This document shows, one piece after another, positions 45,904-57,951 of a stretch of 64,000 nt of DNA. The translations under genes were made by a program, and so were the position numbers. This stretch comes from Ophiobolus disseminans (Eukaryota > Ascomycota > Dothideomycetes > Pleosporales > Phaeosphaeriaceae). Position 1 is the stretch's first letter; each line of letters opens with the position of its first letter. The stretch covers positions 186,001 to 250,000 of the forward strand of contig MU006244.1 of NCBI GenBank assembly GCA_010093685.1, written 5' to 3'. Below the pieces are notes generated by a model. The model was given only the letters and a program-made list of their open reading frames with translations, did no database searches and had not been told where the DNA came from.

Positions 45904-47205
45904 GCATACACCGTAGAGCAGATTCTCTTTCAACAGTTAGGCCAGCAAGACGTTTAAGGCTAGTGAAGGTTCCGGTTACTGCGCAGGGGAACATTTATGC
46001 CGCTCTGAATACCTGTTCTCCTTATGACTACAAAGCGTAGATAGAGATCTCGAATAACATCGTCCATCATTTTGGAACTGCTCGCCCAAAACTGTTTGAT
46101 ACTAATAATTCCGGGGCATGTTATGTCAGCTTTAGCCTTCCACTATCCCTTTAATTATTCACTCGCTTAAATCCGCCACACCTTAACCTCATCTCTCGTC
46201 ACACTTTATTGACATGCTACCATTTGTATAGCACGTCGGGTTCAAGCATTCAGACGTTGTCCCTTCAACTCAACGCCTAAAAAGTCATACTTACGCTAGT
46301 CGACTTACGCTAGGTGCACCTATCAGCTACTTCAAATTCACGAGTATATCTAAACTCCCCATATGAGAAGTAGGCGGGAAGGGGAGGCGGTTCGTAGAGC
46401 CACCAACTAAGTCTGCCTCATCTCGCCTCTCCTCATTATAAAAACCCCAGGCCTCCATCGCCCGCGTCGCACATCTTGCAGGCCTTCTCTTGACTGCTAA
46501 TTAAAAACCAGCCCGGCGACTGCCTCGTCCCGAAGCCCCGATGCGGAGACTCTTGAGCGTGCTGTGAAGCTTCTGAGCAAGGCAATTACAACATTTGGCG
46601 ATGCAATAAGACAAAGCTACAACCGGGCTTCGTACCATTTACCATTTTTCCTTGTAATTTGTGTAACGCAACCGATGTGAGCTTTCTTTACTACTAACTC
46701 ACTACATCGCATTGACCACATACATTGCGTTGCCTCTTATGCACTGAAGAGATCACGACGATATCTAAGTACTGCTGGTCATTGGTCACCACGCTATGAG
46801 TCGGTGAGGACATGTTGCACGAGAACAAGAAATCATGGAACCATGTTCCCTTGGTACCCTTCGGGGACCAAACGAATCATCACATCACGAGAAGCACTTC
46901 CTTCGGGCATAGAAAAACCCACACATGACTGTAGCACAATGTGTACAAAGTTGTAAGGCGTAACTACAGAGTAAGCTTACCTAGCAAACATTTGCTACCT
47001 GGGTAGGACAAGTACCGGGGCGTAAAGGAACCACAGCACAAAGGCCCAAAGGACCATGGCAAGGCGAAATAAGTACAACATACACGACGTTTGTGTGTAA
47101 TTAAGACTCCCACTACTCCCTCCCCCAAGCAAATAAAACCCACCCTTTCACCAACAAAACAGCATCAACTCGAATTCATCATCAAGCCCAACACCTACAC
47201 CAACA
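45904..47205. other. Intergenic, nothing recognised
   Basis: 1302 bp between secreted protein genes B and C, AT-rich, without a conserved ORF, RNA gene or repeat I can identify. The last ~80 bp are CA-rich leader of gene C. Confidence 0.45.
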
Positions 47206-47636
47206 ATGCGCTTCACACCCCTAATCTTCCCCCTCGCCCTCGCATCCTACGCTTCCGCCTGGACACAGGCTGCAAACGGCGAATGGATCGCAAATAACAA
47301 ATGGCACCGCCGCGGAGAAAGTAACATCTTCCCAACAAGCCCAATCCTAATCCCAATCCCAATCCCACCCAATCCCAAACACAATCCCCCCCACCTCATC
47401 TCATATCTCAACTTACACCCCGCCAGCATACGTCCACGAAGCCTGCACAGACCGTATATCCAACAACTTCCGCCGCAGCGGCGCCTGTCAGTGGTGGAAG
47501 GACGCCCACGGGGGTAAAGTGATTGGGGGTATGTATGACGTTTGCCTTTTGGCGTGGTGTCGTGTGCTAATGTGTGGGATTAGAGTGTCGGCCTTGGGGT
47601 CCGGGGGGTGGGGAGGTTGTGTGTTATCCGAGGTAG
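47206..47636 (+). CDS. Small secreted four-cysteine protein C
   Basis: Exons 47206-47320, 47427-47528 and 47584-47636 give 89 aa. Signal peptide MRFTPLIFPLALASYASAWT. Cysteines at 45, 59, 74 and 86 keep the x13, x14, x11 spacing of gene B. Shared motifs are WIANNKWHRRGE, YVHEACTDR, SGACQWWKD and VCYPR. It is the most diverged copy: exon 2 differs at most non-motif residues, intron 1 is 106 nt and rich in CCCAAT-like short repeats, and coding GC is higher than in A. Intron positions and phases match A and B. Function unknown. Confidence 0.75.
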
Positions 47637-48019
47637 ATGGAGCAGGGAGGGCTGGGAGGGCGGTGTAGGGTAGGGGTGGGGATGGATAAAGTCTTTTAAA
47701 TATTTGTGGGAGTGTGGAGAGGGGAGGGTTGGGTAGAGACATTTGACGGTATCGATCGCTCGTTTGGTTGGAGGGAGATGTGAGGTACGTGAATGTTAAC
47801 GCGGCGCCTTCGATGCACTATTAGTCTGCATCATGAAGTCCGAATTTGCAAGCCTCACTCCAGGACGCTGTATCGTCACGTTCAGTTGGAATCCATCATT
47901 CTTTGAATACCCCAAGCGCCTCATAATGCTACGATGCAGAACTTTTACCCTGACGGGCGTCCCTTTTTCACTACGTTAAACGCCTTAAAATGCAATCATC
48001 TCACGTCTTGACGGACGCC
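47637..48019. other. Convergent intergenic region
   Basis: 383 bp between secreted protein C and RPA135. G-rich on the plus strand just after the C stop codon; nothing else seen. Confidence 0.45.
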
Positions 48020-51000
48020 TCATGGCTCAACACCAAATTTGAGTCGCACACCCATACTGGCCACTACCACAAATTAGCATTTTTCTAACAAATACACACT
48101 TATCAAGGCACTTACACTCAACGTCCAGATATCTCAAGACGCCTGGGATAGCCACGATAGCAACATCCTCACCGCCTGTGAAGCGCATGCCCTGACCATC
48201 CATCCATACATCGGCCTTACTCGCGACACCATCTGCAGGTTTAGCGCAGCGGCGACATCGGACGGTGATGTTGGAGCCGCCGCGGTCCTTCTTACGCGCA
48301 TATTCGGAGACGGTGGGCGCAGTCGAGAGGAAAGAGCCGCATTCGCGACATACGGCAGTTTTGGTGTAATCGGAGCAGTTCATCAGGCGGTCTTGGAGGA
48401 GGAAAGCAGTGCCATGAGCGATAAGAGCGTCGCGCTCCATTTCTCCGACACGGATACCACCACCCTTCTTACGTCCCTTGATGGGCTGGCCAGTTGTGCT
48501 GTTGACTGGGCCAGTGGTACGGACTTGGTACTTATCGTTCACCATGTGACGAAGTCGTTGGTAGTAGACAACTCCAATGTAGATATCTGCGGCAAGTTCT
48601 TGGCCTGTGATTCCACTGTACATAGGCTCGTTGCCGTAGTAGTTGTAGCCCGCCTTCATGAGTTGATGACCGAAGTGATCGACGGCTGTGTTTTGCTCGT
48701 CGAAGCGGAAAGGCGTGCTGTCCTGAGCGATGCCGTGCAAGGCGCCGGCTTTACCAGCGAGCGACTCAACGAACATACCGATTGTCATTCGGGACGGGAA
48801 GGCGTGTGGGTTGATGATTACGTCCGGCTGCATTCCTGACTCAGAGAAAGGCATGTCGATTGAGGGCCACTTCTGAGAGGCGACACCCTTTTGTCCGTGG
48901 CGAGAGGAGAATTTATCACCTGCAAAGAAGTCAGTGTACGTCTCACATGAGTTTGGAAGACAACTTTACCGATGACGGGGGACCGGGGGACACGAAGCTT
49001 GATCGAGAGCTTCTGGCAAGGCTGTGTACCATCTTCAGCTCCGATGATCCTTACCTCCTCAACGAAGGCGACTTCATCTTCCTTGTATTTGAAGTACTGG
49101 GTATTGGCATCGCGGTTGATGTAATCGTCCGTCGCTGCGTCGTACGAGACCGTATGCCAGGCTGCGATAACATCACCGTTGCGAATCAATGCGCCAATGC
49201 GAGGCAAGCCTTTATGTGATACAAGGTTAGTGTATGTCTCATGCGTATAAGGACCTCAAGCATACCATCCTCGTCGAGGGTCTCTTTCTTGTCGGCCTGC
49301 ACCAAACTTTCGGGCGCAAAACCAAAAAGCTTGGAGATTGTCTTTCCAGATCTGTTCCTGCGGCCATTCTCCTCGAGGTCGCAGATCTTGGTCTTATAAA
49401 TTGTTCCATGACCGAAACCACGCTCATGTGAGGACTTATTGAGTATCATAGCATCGTCTAACCGAGATTAGTCTATAGCCTGCTGACGAGGTGAGATTGG
49501 AGGCTTACCCATGTCGTACCCAGTGTACGAAATGACCGCCACAACGGCGTTCATCCCGTTCGGGAAGTTGTCCAAGCCGTACTCATTGTGCAGGGGCGCC
49601 CTTACTACTGGTGTTTGACCGGTCTGTAATCTGTAGGTTTTGTTGTCCGTGCGATACCGGAGAGCTGTTCCAGGCGTTCCCATGGATTGTTTTCCCATTT
49701 GACATTGATACATATTACGTGGAGACTGGTTGAAGTCGGAGAAGGGTGTCATGTTGCTCACGATGGAGAAAATGTTGGTTGGATCGAATTCGACATGTGT
49801 TGAGTCACCTGATACGATCTCGGCATCTGTACAGGCGATCGACATGTAAGGTTGTTCGAAGGGTCCGACGTAATCGAGCTTGCCGAGCGGAAGATACTTC
49901 ACAGGTCGGTACATCCGAGCGACTTGTCCCATCAGGTAAAGTCCGGGGTACTGTCCGCCACTTGAGTTTGGAACGTATCCAATTTCCAGCTCTAGTGGGA
50001 CGTTGTGCGTGCCTTCGACCTTCCAATATCGAAGGGTGTCCGCGATGTGTTTCACCTGCTTGGGCGAGGCGTAGCCCAAAACGCGCCCGTTTAAGCTAAC
50101 CACAACGGAATGATCTAAGCTTGCAGAGCTTCTACTAGAAACACCTAGTTGTGCGACCAGCTTAGGTATCGCTGAGACATCCACGTTCGAGGTTGCCAGC
50201 TTGCACTTGTGCGCGAAATGGTTCAAAAGTCCACAAGGCGAACCATCGGGTGTATGGACAGCTGTCACATTTTTAGTGTCCCTCCACATGGCCAGTTTCT
50301 GTATACTTACGACACATGAACCCCCAGCTTTCTGGAAGCAGCTTTCGCACGGTCGTGGTTTTAAGTTCCGCGAAGAACGCGCCTCTATGGACCATTCTAC
50401 ATGGCGTAAACGCCAAGTCAGTTAATGTTTCACAGGCAATCGGAACCAAGGGGCTTTTACCTAAAGTGGGAAATAAACCGATAGAAGTCTATAACAATCG
50501 ATCAGTATATGTATCACACGCAATTCGCACGCATGCACTTACTGATCTTTTCAGCAACGACGACAAAGCCCGCGGTTTGCTGGAGATCGAGCCCAGTAGG
50601 GCTGATAAGATTGCCGGTAGACAGGAAATACTCCATCGCCTGTCCGATATTCGTCTGTGTTCTCCGAAGCACCTTTGAGTTGAACTCCTTCATGAATTCT
50701 TGACTTGTGAAGGGCTTCTGGTACTCGGATCGCCTCATCCAGTCTTGCAGGGCTGGACGAATTGATTGCAGCCAGTCTTCTAATCTCTCCTTGAGTATCC
50801 TGCGATATCGATTAATGGCGTACTTTGGTTTGCGGTGTATTTACTTACATCCCGTACAGTTGTCCACCTAGAATAGGGCACCAGTCAGTGTTTGTCTCAG
50901 CCATCGACTTGCATAGAGCATCACTTACCGAGCAGGATTTCTTGGCTCTGAGCCGTATCTGGGTTATCTATGCAGCATTCGCCTTCGACTAGTGCGTATA

Positions 51001-52316
51001 ATTTGCGGATCGAAAAGAGAAGCATCCGGAATTTGTCGGCGTCTTGACTGGGTGTAATGTTGTAAGCTCCCAAATGCGGCAGGACAATCCTCCTCAGAAA
51101 CTCGGCTCCTGCGTCTTCGTCGGATGTATCTACTTGCAGTCAGTGTACGTCTCAGATTAATTTAAACATTACCCACCATCAGGGATCTGTAGCACGACCT
51201 TGAATTTTGCGCCCAGATACGCCCTGGTCTTTGCGCGAGAGTGCAGGCCGTAGACCTTGTACGTCCGGAGGAGCAGTTCCACTCTATCGGTCACAAACTG
51301 TTTCTCCGCAAGCCCCTCTGAGCCGGCCGCACCAACCAGGCCCTCAAAGACTTCCCGATCGTTTGTTTCGACCAGCGCCTTGAGCACCATCATAACGGGC
51401 ACGAGATACTCGGCCTTCCTCCACGAGAAGCGAAAGTTCACGTTGCCATCGTTGAGGTAGTGCAGGGCGTTCGTTTGTGACGTCTGGTCGGGGCGCATGG
51501 ACCGAATGAGGATTCCGTATGGCGTATAGCCAGGACCGCGGTTTGTGAAGGCGCCACGCTTGATGGCCATGGGATAGTTGCGACGATTGACCTGGAATAA
51601 GTCAGTAGAGAATACACATGCCTGGCTTCAGACATCTTACTTGCAGCATGCGGATTATCTTCTCGATGCCGTTGACGATAAAGTATCCGCCGAGCTCTTC
51701 GCTCTCCTCCTTCGCCTTGACCAGCTCATCGGGGCTGAAATTCTCGAGATGGCACCGATTTGACTAGAGGAAATTAGCACGCCGATGCCGTGTGCGTCCC
51801 GGGTGTTTGGGCAGATCCTACCCTCAGCATGATGGGGATGTTGCCCAGATCGCACACCTCCTCCCGCCAGTCGCCATTGTTGACCTTGAACTCGAGTCGT
51901 GCACGCAGCTTGCCGCGGTAGGTGGCATGCCGCTCTCTGCACTCGGCGGGGTAGATTTTGCGGTTCTTGAGCGCAACCTTGTTCGAGGGCGGCAGAACGG
52001 ACCTGTCGAGGAAGACGTCCTGTATGCGCACGCTGAGCCTGTTCCGCGCGCCTATCTGCTCGGGCTGTGCATACGGGTTGCCGTCGAGGAAGACCTTGGT
52101 GCCAATGTCCTTCAGGGCCTCTTCAATTTGGCCTCCAGGCGAGAATATGGTGTTGAAGGAGTTGATGTGGGGGTCTACGGCCTCGGCCAGCATCGGATAT
52201 GCCGTCTTGTCCTTGGGCGGGTTCGAGAAGAGCTTGTGGCGCCGGACGGTATCGTATGCAGTCCCCCAGGATGGCGGCTGCGTGTCTTGCGCCTGCGTCG
52301 TTTTGGCGGGCGCCAT
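48020..52316 (-). CDS. RPA135: RNA polymerase I second-largest subunit RPA135
   Basis: Thirteen exons (52316-51822, 51763-51641, 51591-51177, 51129-50929, 50867-50849, 50799-50543, 50488-50461, 50396-50311, 50261-49509, 49457-49266, 49209-48970, 48919-48116, 48063-48020) give 1218 aa; all phases close. Landmarks in order are ENFSPDELVKAKEES and GGYFIVNGIEKIIRMLQ (lobe), NRGPGYTPYG, EYFLSTGNL...GLDLQQTAGFVVVAEKI (fork), LKTTTVRKLLPESWGFMCPVHTPDGSPCGLLNH, YTGYDMDDAMILNKSSHERGFG, GDKFSSRHGQKGV, and the zinc site CRECGS ... CRRC near the end. The catalytic half-site that pairs with RPA190 is complete. Exons of 19 and 28 nt occur at 50867-50849 and 50488-50461; both are required to restore conserved sequence. 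It transcribes rRNA in the nucleolus. Confidence 0.94.
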
Positions 52317-52835
52317 TGCTGCGAGGCGGGCGGCTTTGGTAAAAAAGAGGCGAGATTACGGGAATACGGGCGCAGCTCACGATGGCGTGCAGAGTGTCGT
52401 CCCAGTCGCGGCGGGCGGGCGCGGTGGTTGCGGGTGTGCCTCACGTAAATTCGTCGCGAACTTCTTGAACATTTTCTGCGGGTCCTCCGCTGTAGCGCCT
52501 CGCCATCATTGGCCGTGCCGATGTCACCTGCGCGGGCGGCTTGATGCAGCACACCACGACCGCGCAGGTTCCTAGCTTTTCCTTTTGGGCGGCACAGCTC
52601 CTGATCCTCGCTTTCTCTCTCATTGCTGGCTGTCTGCGCATGTGCCGGAAGACGTCTGCTCAATTCACTGTTGTTGCTACATAACACTCGGCGTGATCGC
52701 CTTACTACTACCCGAGAAAAGACCCCGCTTCAAGGATCCAGGTTCGCAGACTCCAGCACCATCATCCACCATCGCCAGTCCTGCGCACGCCGACAACAAC
52801 ATCCTCGAGCCACCCGCACTGCCCGCTCGACCGCC
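52317..52835. promoter_or_regulatory. Divergent intergenic region RPA135 / ARL8
   Basis: 519 bp between start codons, holding both promoters and 5' leaders. No TATA box is obvious. CT/CA-rich leader precedes ARL8. Confidence 0.45.
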
Positions 52836-53904
52836 ATGGCGAACCTGTTCCGTCGCATCTATGACTGGCTGCTGCGCCTGTTCTGGTATGCCTACTCCCA
52901 TCATCCATCTCCATGCGCAGGCCTGGATGCCTGATGCGCTATTTGATACTTCCACCCCATCGACATCGGCCCAAGAAAAAAGCAAAGTTGTGTGCGACCA
53001 AGACCAGAGATGATTGCTGACAGCCTTCACCGTGCAGGGCGACCGAGATGGACATCACCATGATCGGCTTGCAGAACGCGGGCAAGACTTCGCTGTTGCG
53101 AGTTCTGGCGGTGAGTCCCTTCCTGAAACGGACATGACTGTGCCTGGGCGAAGTTGTGCTGACTGACGGTGTCTAGGGAGGAGAGTTTACTGTAGAGTAC
53201 GTCAACATCAAGCTCATGTTGCGCAAGCCGGCGGCAATAGCGTTCCATCGCTGTCCCGATTCTGCTGCTGCACGCTACCATGAGACCATCACACTAGGTC
53301 CGAGCGCTAACAAGGGCACAGCTCCATCCCCACCGTGGGCTTCAACATGAAGCGCGTCCAGAAGGGCCATGTAACCTTGAAGTGGTGAGTACCTGATATT
53401 GGCCCCAGTCTCACATGTCCAGCTCCTGCAGCGCCAAGCCATTTTGGGCCAGCCTTGCGGGGTGCATGGCAATCTACGCATCCCAAGTGCATCTGCTGAC
53501 CAGCGGCAATAGTTGGGATCTCGGAGGCCAGCCTAGGTTTCGTTCCATGTGGGAGCGATACTGCCGCGGCGTGAACGCTATTGTGTAAGGCTCCTTGCAT
53601 GTGTCGGAAAGTCGCCGCTGATCGCGCCAGGTTTATCGTCGACTCAGCTGACAAGGAGGCTCTGCCGGTCGCGCGCGAGGAACTCAACCTCCTCTTGGAG
53701 AAGCCGGCACTAGAAGGCATCCCTCTGCTCGTCCTAGGCAACAAGTCTGATCTTCCTAACAAGCTCTCGGTTGATGAGCTGATCGAGGCGCTGGACCTCA
53801 AAGCAGTGACGCACCGCGAGGTGAGCTGCTACGGTATCAGCGCAAAGGAAGAGACGAACCTCGACGCAGTCCTCCAGTGGCTGATTGCTCGTGCGAGCAA
53901 GTAG
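52836..53904 (+). CDS. ARL8: Arl8-type small GTPase
   Basis: Six exons (52836-52885, 53038-53110, 53177-53196, 53322-53384, 53513-53584, 53631-53904) give 183 aa. It is an Arf-like GTPase that in animals sits on lysosomes and links them to kinesin. G1 is GLQNAGKTS, switch I SIPTVGFNMKRV, G3 WDLGGQPRFRSMWERYCRG (a stretch diagnostic of Arl8), G4 NKSD and G5 SAK. The N-terminal helix (ANLFRRIYDWLLRLFW) has no Gly2, so it is not N-myristoylated; Arl8 proteins use N-terminal acetylation instead, a NatC role, and NAA30 is in this window. Exon 3 is only 20 nt. Introns 1, 3 and 4 are 152, 125 and 128 nt, longer than the window norm. Confidence 0.92.
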
Positions 53905-55977
53905 GTTGTTGTTCGGTTCGACGGTAACGTGACCGGCGACACGTGCCGCTCGGAGCGCATTCGACTCGATTCGGTGTTTCGCGACTTTGCGACTTTCACG
54001 ACCCTGATGTGCCCACGTTCTCACGAATAACGGGCGTCAGCATTCTACGACATACTTAATGATTCTTACGACGTGACGGAAGAAAAGACGGCAGATCGCT
54101 CTGCAGGCTAGCGATGGCCATTTTCGGTTCCTCAGCTCAAGCACGTTTCCGCTCCTACCATTCACCTATACGATCATCCTTGTTGGCTTGTTGAGGACTC
54201 CGATGACCTGCAAGAGGCGCGATTATTTTCTAGTACATTTGTTTCCATGTCTTCATCCCATGTATCTGGCGAGCGATTCGAGCGGTGCAGCGATTCGAGC
54301 GGTGCAGCGATGCGAAAAGAGGTGGAGCGTTCGGTTCGAGGCGATATGCATTGCATGCCAGCGTTGTTGTATGTCGCATCAGAGTATCCAGCTTCTACAG
54401 TCTCCGTAATGGTAACTCTTTGTTTCGTTCCAGAATCGTGACTCGGCGCGTGCAAATGCTCGTGACATGTGACCTAATCGAGTGCGCTGGACCTCACCCG
54501 TGCAAAGCGCATTGGAATTCCGACTAAGAAGGCAAACCCAGCGCTTCGGCGCGCCCATATTCCGCGAAAAAAAAAAGCAATCGTCGCATCAGTGATGTTT
54601 TCCGTCTTTCAGCAGTCGCACGACGGCGCAAGCGCACCAAAAAAGCGCAACAGCAAAACGAGGTATAAACGGGCAAAGAATTTTCTGCAACACTGGCGCA
54701 TTGAAACTATTATATCCCACATTCACGCTTCCTCCCCGCGAATCCGCTGGCCAACATACTGTGGGACCCATGAGCAGACAGCAGTTGAACAACTCATCCT
54801 GCATTAGCGCGGTCCCAGGGAAATTGTCGTTCGCGCGCTGTGATTGGGTGCAGGGGGAAGGGGGAGGATGTGGGATCCCTGCGCGCTGATGGAGGGACTG
54901 GGAAGGAGCCGAGGGGGAAGGAATATGGAAGGAAGACGCGATGGGGTGATGGGTTTTGGGGTGGAATGGATTGGGTGTGGCGGTGGTGTGGCTGGAGGAA
55001 TGTTATGGGATGGGATGGGATGAGGCTGGTGGGAAGTGGAGTGGAGTGGAATGCGTATGGTGTGGCGCGGTTGTATCTGTTCGAAAGCTATTACGAGGAC
55101 TTATAATTTGCATCTCATAGCCGCCTGTATTGTTTGACATTGTCATCAGTATACGAGCTTGAGTTAAAGTTCGGCCCTGCGATGCGTAATTGATGCTGAA
55201 TTAGGAGAGTAAGATGCGATCCTGGTTAGGCATGTATGAAGTGGTAAGATCGAAACGGCTGTTCCTCACATGTGACAGACAGAGCCACTTGAGCGTTTGC
55301 CATCTTGAGCCACTTGAGGTTTTGTCACCTTCAGCCACTCAAGTGTTGGCAGTGGTAAGCCACTCCAGCGTTTGCCCGCGTATACTCTGCTACTAACAAG
55401 TTCAAGACCAGCAAATCTAGGGAATACAGGAGCTGATGTGGCTATACCCGAGGGTGATCAGGCGTTCGATAAATCGCGTTCGCCTGATTCTCGTAAACAC
55501 CAGGACTTTGCCCAGGTCCAACATCAATGCGCGATCACGCTCAAACAAAAGACGATTGCTAAAGACGATTGCTATAAGATGTCGTGTCTGACCATCAGCC
55601 CGAGGCTCGCGTCCCCTGCTCGAACAAACACCTCGAAAGACATGCCACGCACTTCGATCACGCTATCTTCACTGCGCCCTCATCACGAACCTTCAGCAGG
55701 CTGGACCAAACTTTCTCAAATCCCGCGCATTGGCGAATAGGATATAAGCAGGCGTCGTCACGGGCCAGTCGCAGCAACTCCGCTCTTGCCGGCTCGGTGA
55801 AGCGAACGAGCTTGGCTGTGGCTGAGTCGGCCGCATCATTCCCCTCTTAAGCTTGTCTGCGTCGTCATACCCAGCATCTCCACCTTTGGCCGTTCACTCG
55901 ACCTCTCATCATCGCAAACTTCAATACTCCAACTCCTAAATCCTACGCAAGCCAAGTGCTTGTTTCTGTTAGTCACG
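53905..55977. other. 2.1-kb intergenic region with short repeats
   Basis: No conserved ORF. It contains two direct copies of GCGATTCGAGCGGTGCA near 54270-54305, a G-rich plus-strand tract at 54845-55050, and the 25-bp minisatellite at 55283-55380. A doublet of AAAGACGATTGCT lies near 55550-55575. Confidence 0.5.
55283..55380 (+). repeat. 25-bp tandem repeat, four copies
   Basis: Three full 25-bp units (55283-55307, 55308-55332, 55333-55357) and one partial (55358-55380). All begin AGCCACT and most carry a core like AGCCACTTGAGCGTTTG; copies differ at several positions. The pattern is visible by eye. Confidence 0.8.
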
Positions 55978-56739
55978 ATGCATCTCGCTCCTCGGCAATA
56001 TGATGACGATTATGAATATACGTAAGTTCGCCATGGTGGCAGTGTCCTTGTTTGGCGTGCACAGTCTTTATATGCCTTGTCCCCGGGTGGTTATACGCAC
56101 ACGTCATAACACTCGAGCGGAAGGTGTTGCGACTACATCCTTCCTTGAACCCTCTCACTTCTCCATTCCACAACACCACTTTCACGCTCATCCACGAACA
56201 ACACCAACACCTACACAAAGCTAATACACGATGGCTAGGTGTCGCAACAGATATACGGGTCAGATTTACACCTGCCGTCGCAGCGCTTGGGACACATGGG
56301 TACGATGGGTCGTTCTTGCCGTCGTAGTCATCGGATTCTTCCTCCTCTTTGTGCTCTGCAGGTAAGCTCCCTCACTTCCAGCGTCATGCACCTCACACTA
56401 ACAAACTCCAGTTGCTTAACAGCACGCAAGCGCCGTAAGGCCGGTCGCCAACCCTTCTATGGCACTGGCTGGGCCGCCCGCCCTGGGCAAAACACAAATG
56501 CGCAACCCTACTACAACAACAACTACAACCAGCAGCCCGCACCACCGTACTCGAACGAACCAGTCAACAACGCCAACAACGGCTACTATGGAAACGGCAC
56601 GAACGGCGCAAACCAGAGCTACTACCAGCAACAAAGCGGCGTCGAACTCCAACAGCCTCAGCCTGCGTACGGTGGTGGCGCTGGGTACCAACCTCCTCCA
56701 GGCCCACCACCGGGCAAAGAGGGCGGCATCGTGCGATAA
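55978..56739 (+). CDS. Rcr1/Rcr2-family membrane protein
   Basis: Exons 55978-56021, 56239-56361 and 56412-56739 give 164 aa. The pattern fits the RCR family (Congo red resistance, chitin deposition and vacuolar/plasma membrane transporter traffic in yeast): a short acidic N terminus (YDDDYEYT), a CRNRYTGQIYTCRRSAWDTW segment, one membrane helix (VRWVVLAVVVIGFFLLFVLC), a basic stop (ARKRRK) and a long Asn/Gln/Tyr/Pro-rich cytosolic tail with PPxY-like PAPPYSN and a YQPPPGPPPGKE end. PPxY motifs recruit Rsp5 ubiquitin ligase in yeast Rcr proteins. Intron 1 is 217 nt; its AG at 56238 is the one that restores CRNRY. Confidence 0.8.
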
Positions 56740-57951
56740 GCTTGTGATGGCTTGGCGATGACGACACGATGCGATGGTCTGGCTTGGTATGGCGTTACGA
56801 ACACTCGAAAGATTGGCAATGCACAAAGCAGGACGATTTGAGATTTAAGATGGCGCTCGATACCTTTTACGTTTAATGTCTTCTCTGTATATGTTATTTT
56901 CTCTGCGGTGGGCTTGAACGATTAAGCAGCTAGCACATCAAATCATCCAATCTCTTCAAAATGCATCGCATTCTCTGTCTTGCACTTGTGATTCATTGAC
57001 GTAATGTTCCCCCCCCCTGAATTGATAACAGTTTTCTTTGAATCTGCATTTCCACCAAACACGACAGACACGAGGGTGTCCGCTTATGTGGTAAATGAAA
57101 GGTCAATTTAGCTGCGTACCGTTGTGTACTCAAGACTACTAAATAGAATTAACGGAGTGAATGCATCAAAATACAACGTACATACTGTTCAATTCTATTC
57201 GGGTAACGGGTACTAAGGCCTACAAGTTGGCATGTACGCAACAACTACACCTCAATCGCCGCATTAAATCTGACGTCTCTTCCCTTTCCCATAAAGTTCT
57301 CTCACAGTGATTCTGTTTCTAGTGAAATAGCTACTGTTCTGCGTTGTAGTGGATACGTAGTTCCTTGCGCGCGAAGCATGATCATATCGACCTGTGAGGT
57401 TGGAAGGTATATATCTATCTAGATTTCCGCATCAATGACGCTACCTAGGTAGCAACGGGGAGACGAGTATGTGCGGGTGTTGGTGGGCAGGTGTTTTCGA
57501 TGGTACTTTGCCCATGTGTGAGGTAGGGACCGGTAGTAGTGTGTGTGTTTGGTATGAGATATCTTCTGGCAGTGGAGTGAAGTGGATGGTGTGAAATTGG
57601 CTCAATGCCAGAGATGGTGTTGTGAAGGCGGATGAAAAATAAGTGTTTGTGCACAAACTAAAGAGCCGTGTGTTTTAGTTGATGGTGTATGGGTGCTGTT
57701 GGAAACTACAGCGGTCCGTCATGGGTCCGCAAAGTGCGTGTTTCATAGTTGATGCTGTACGAGCGGCATACAAGAAAAAATGGACATGAAATGCATAAGA
57801 ATAGCCAAGTCGCCACAACTCGAAACCAGCAATATCCACACTGAATCAATATCGCGCATCCACCCCTCTCACTAAATAAGGACGTGTTCCTCCCCGGACC
57901 GAGACAAGCTGACAACTTTGCCCCTTTCCCCAATAGAACAGAACCCAAACT
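56740..57951. other. Intergenic, nothing recognised
   Basis: 1212 bp between the Rcr gene and the zinc-cluster-like ORF. A run of nine or more C lies near 57009. Short unconserved ORFs only. Confidence 0.45.
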
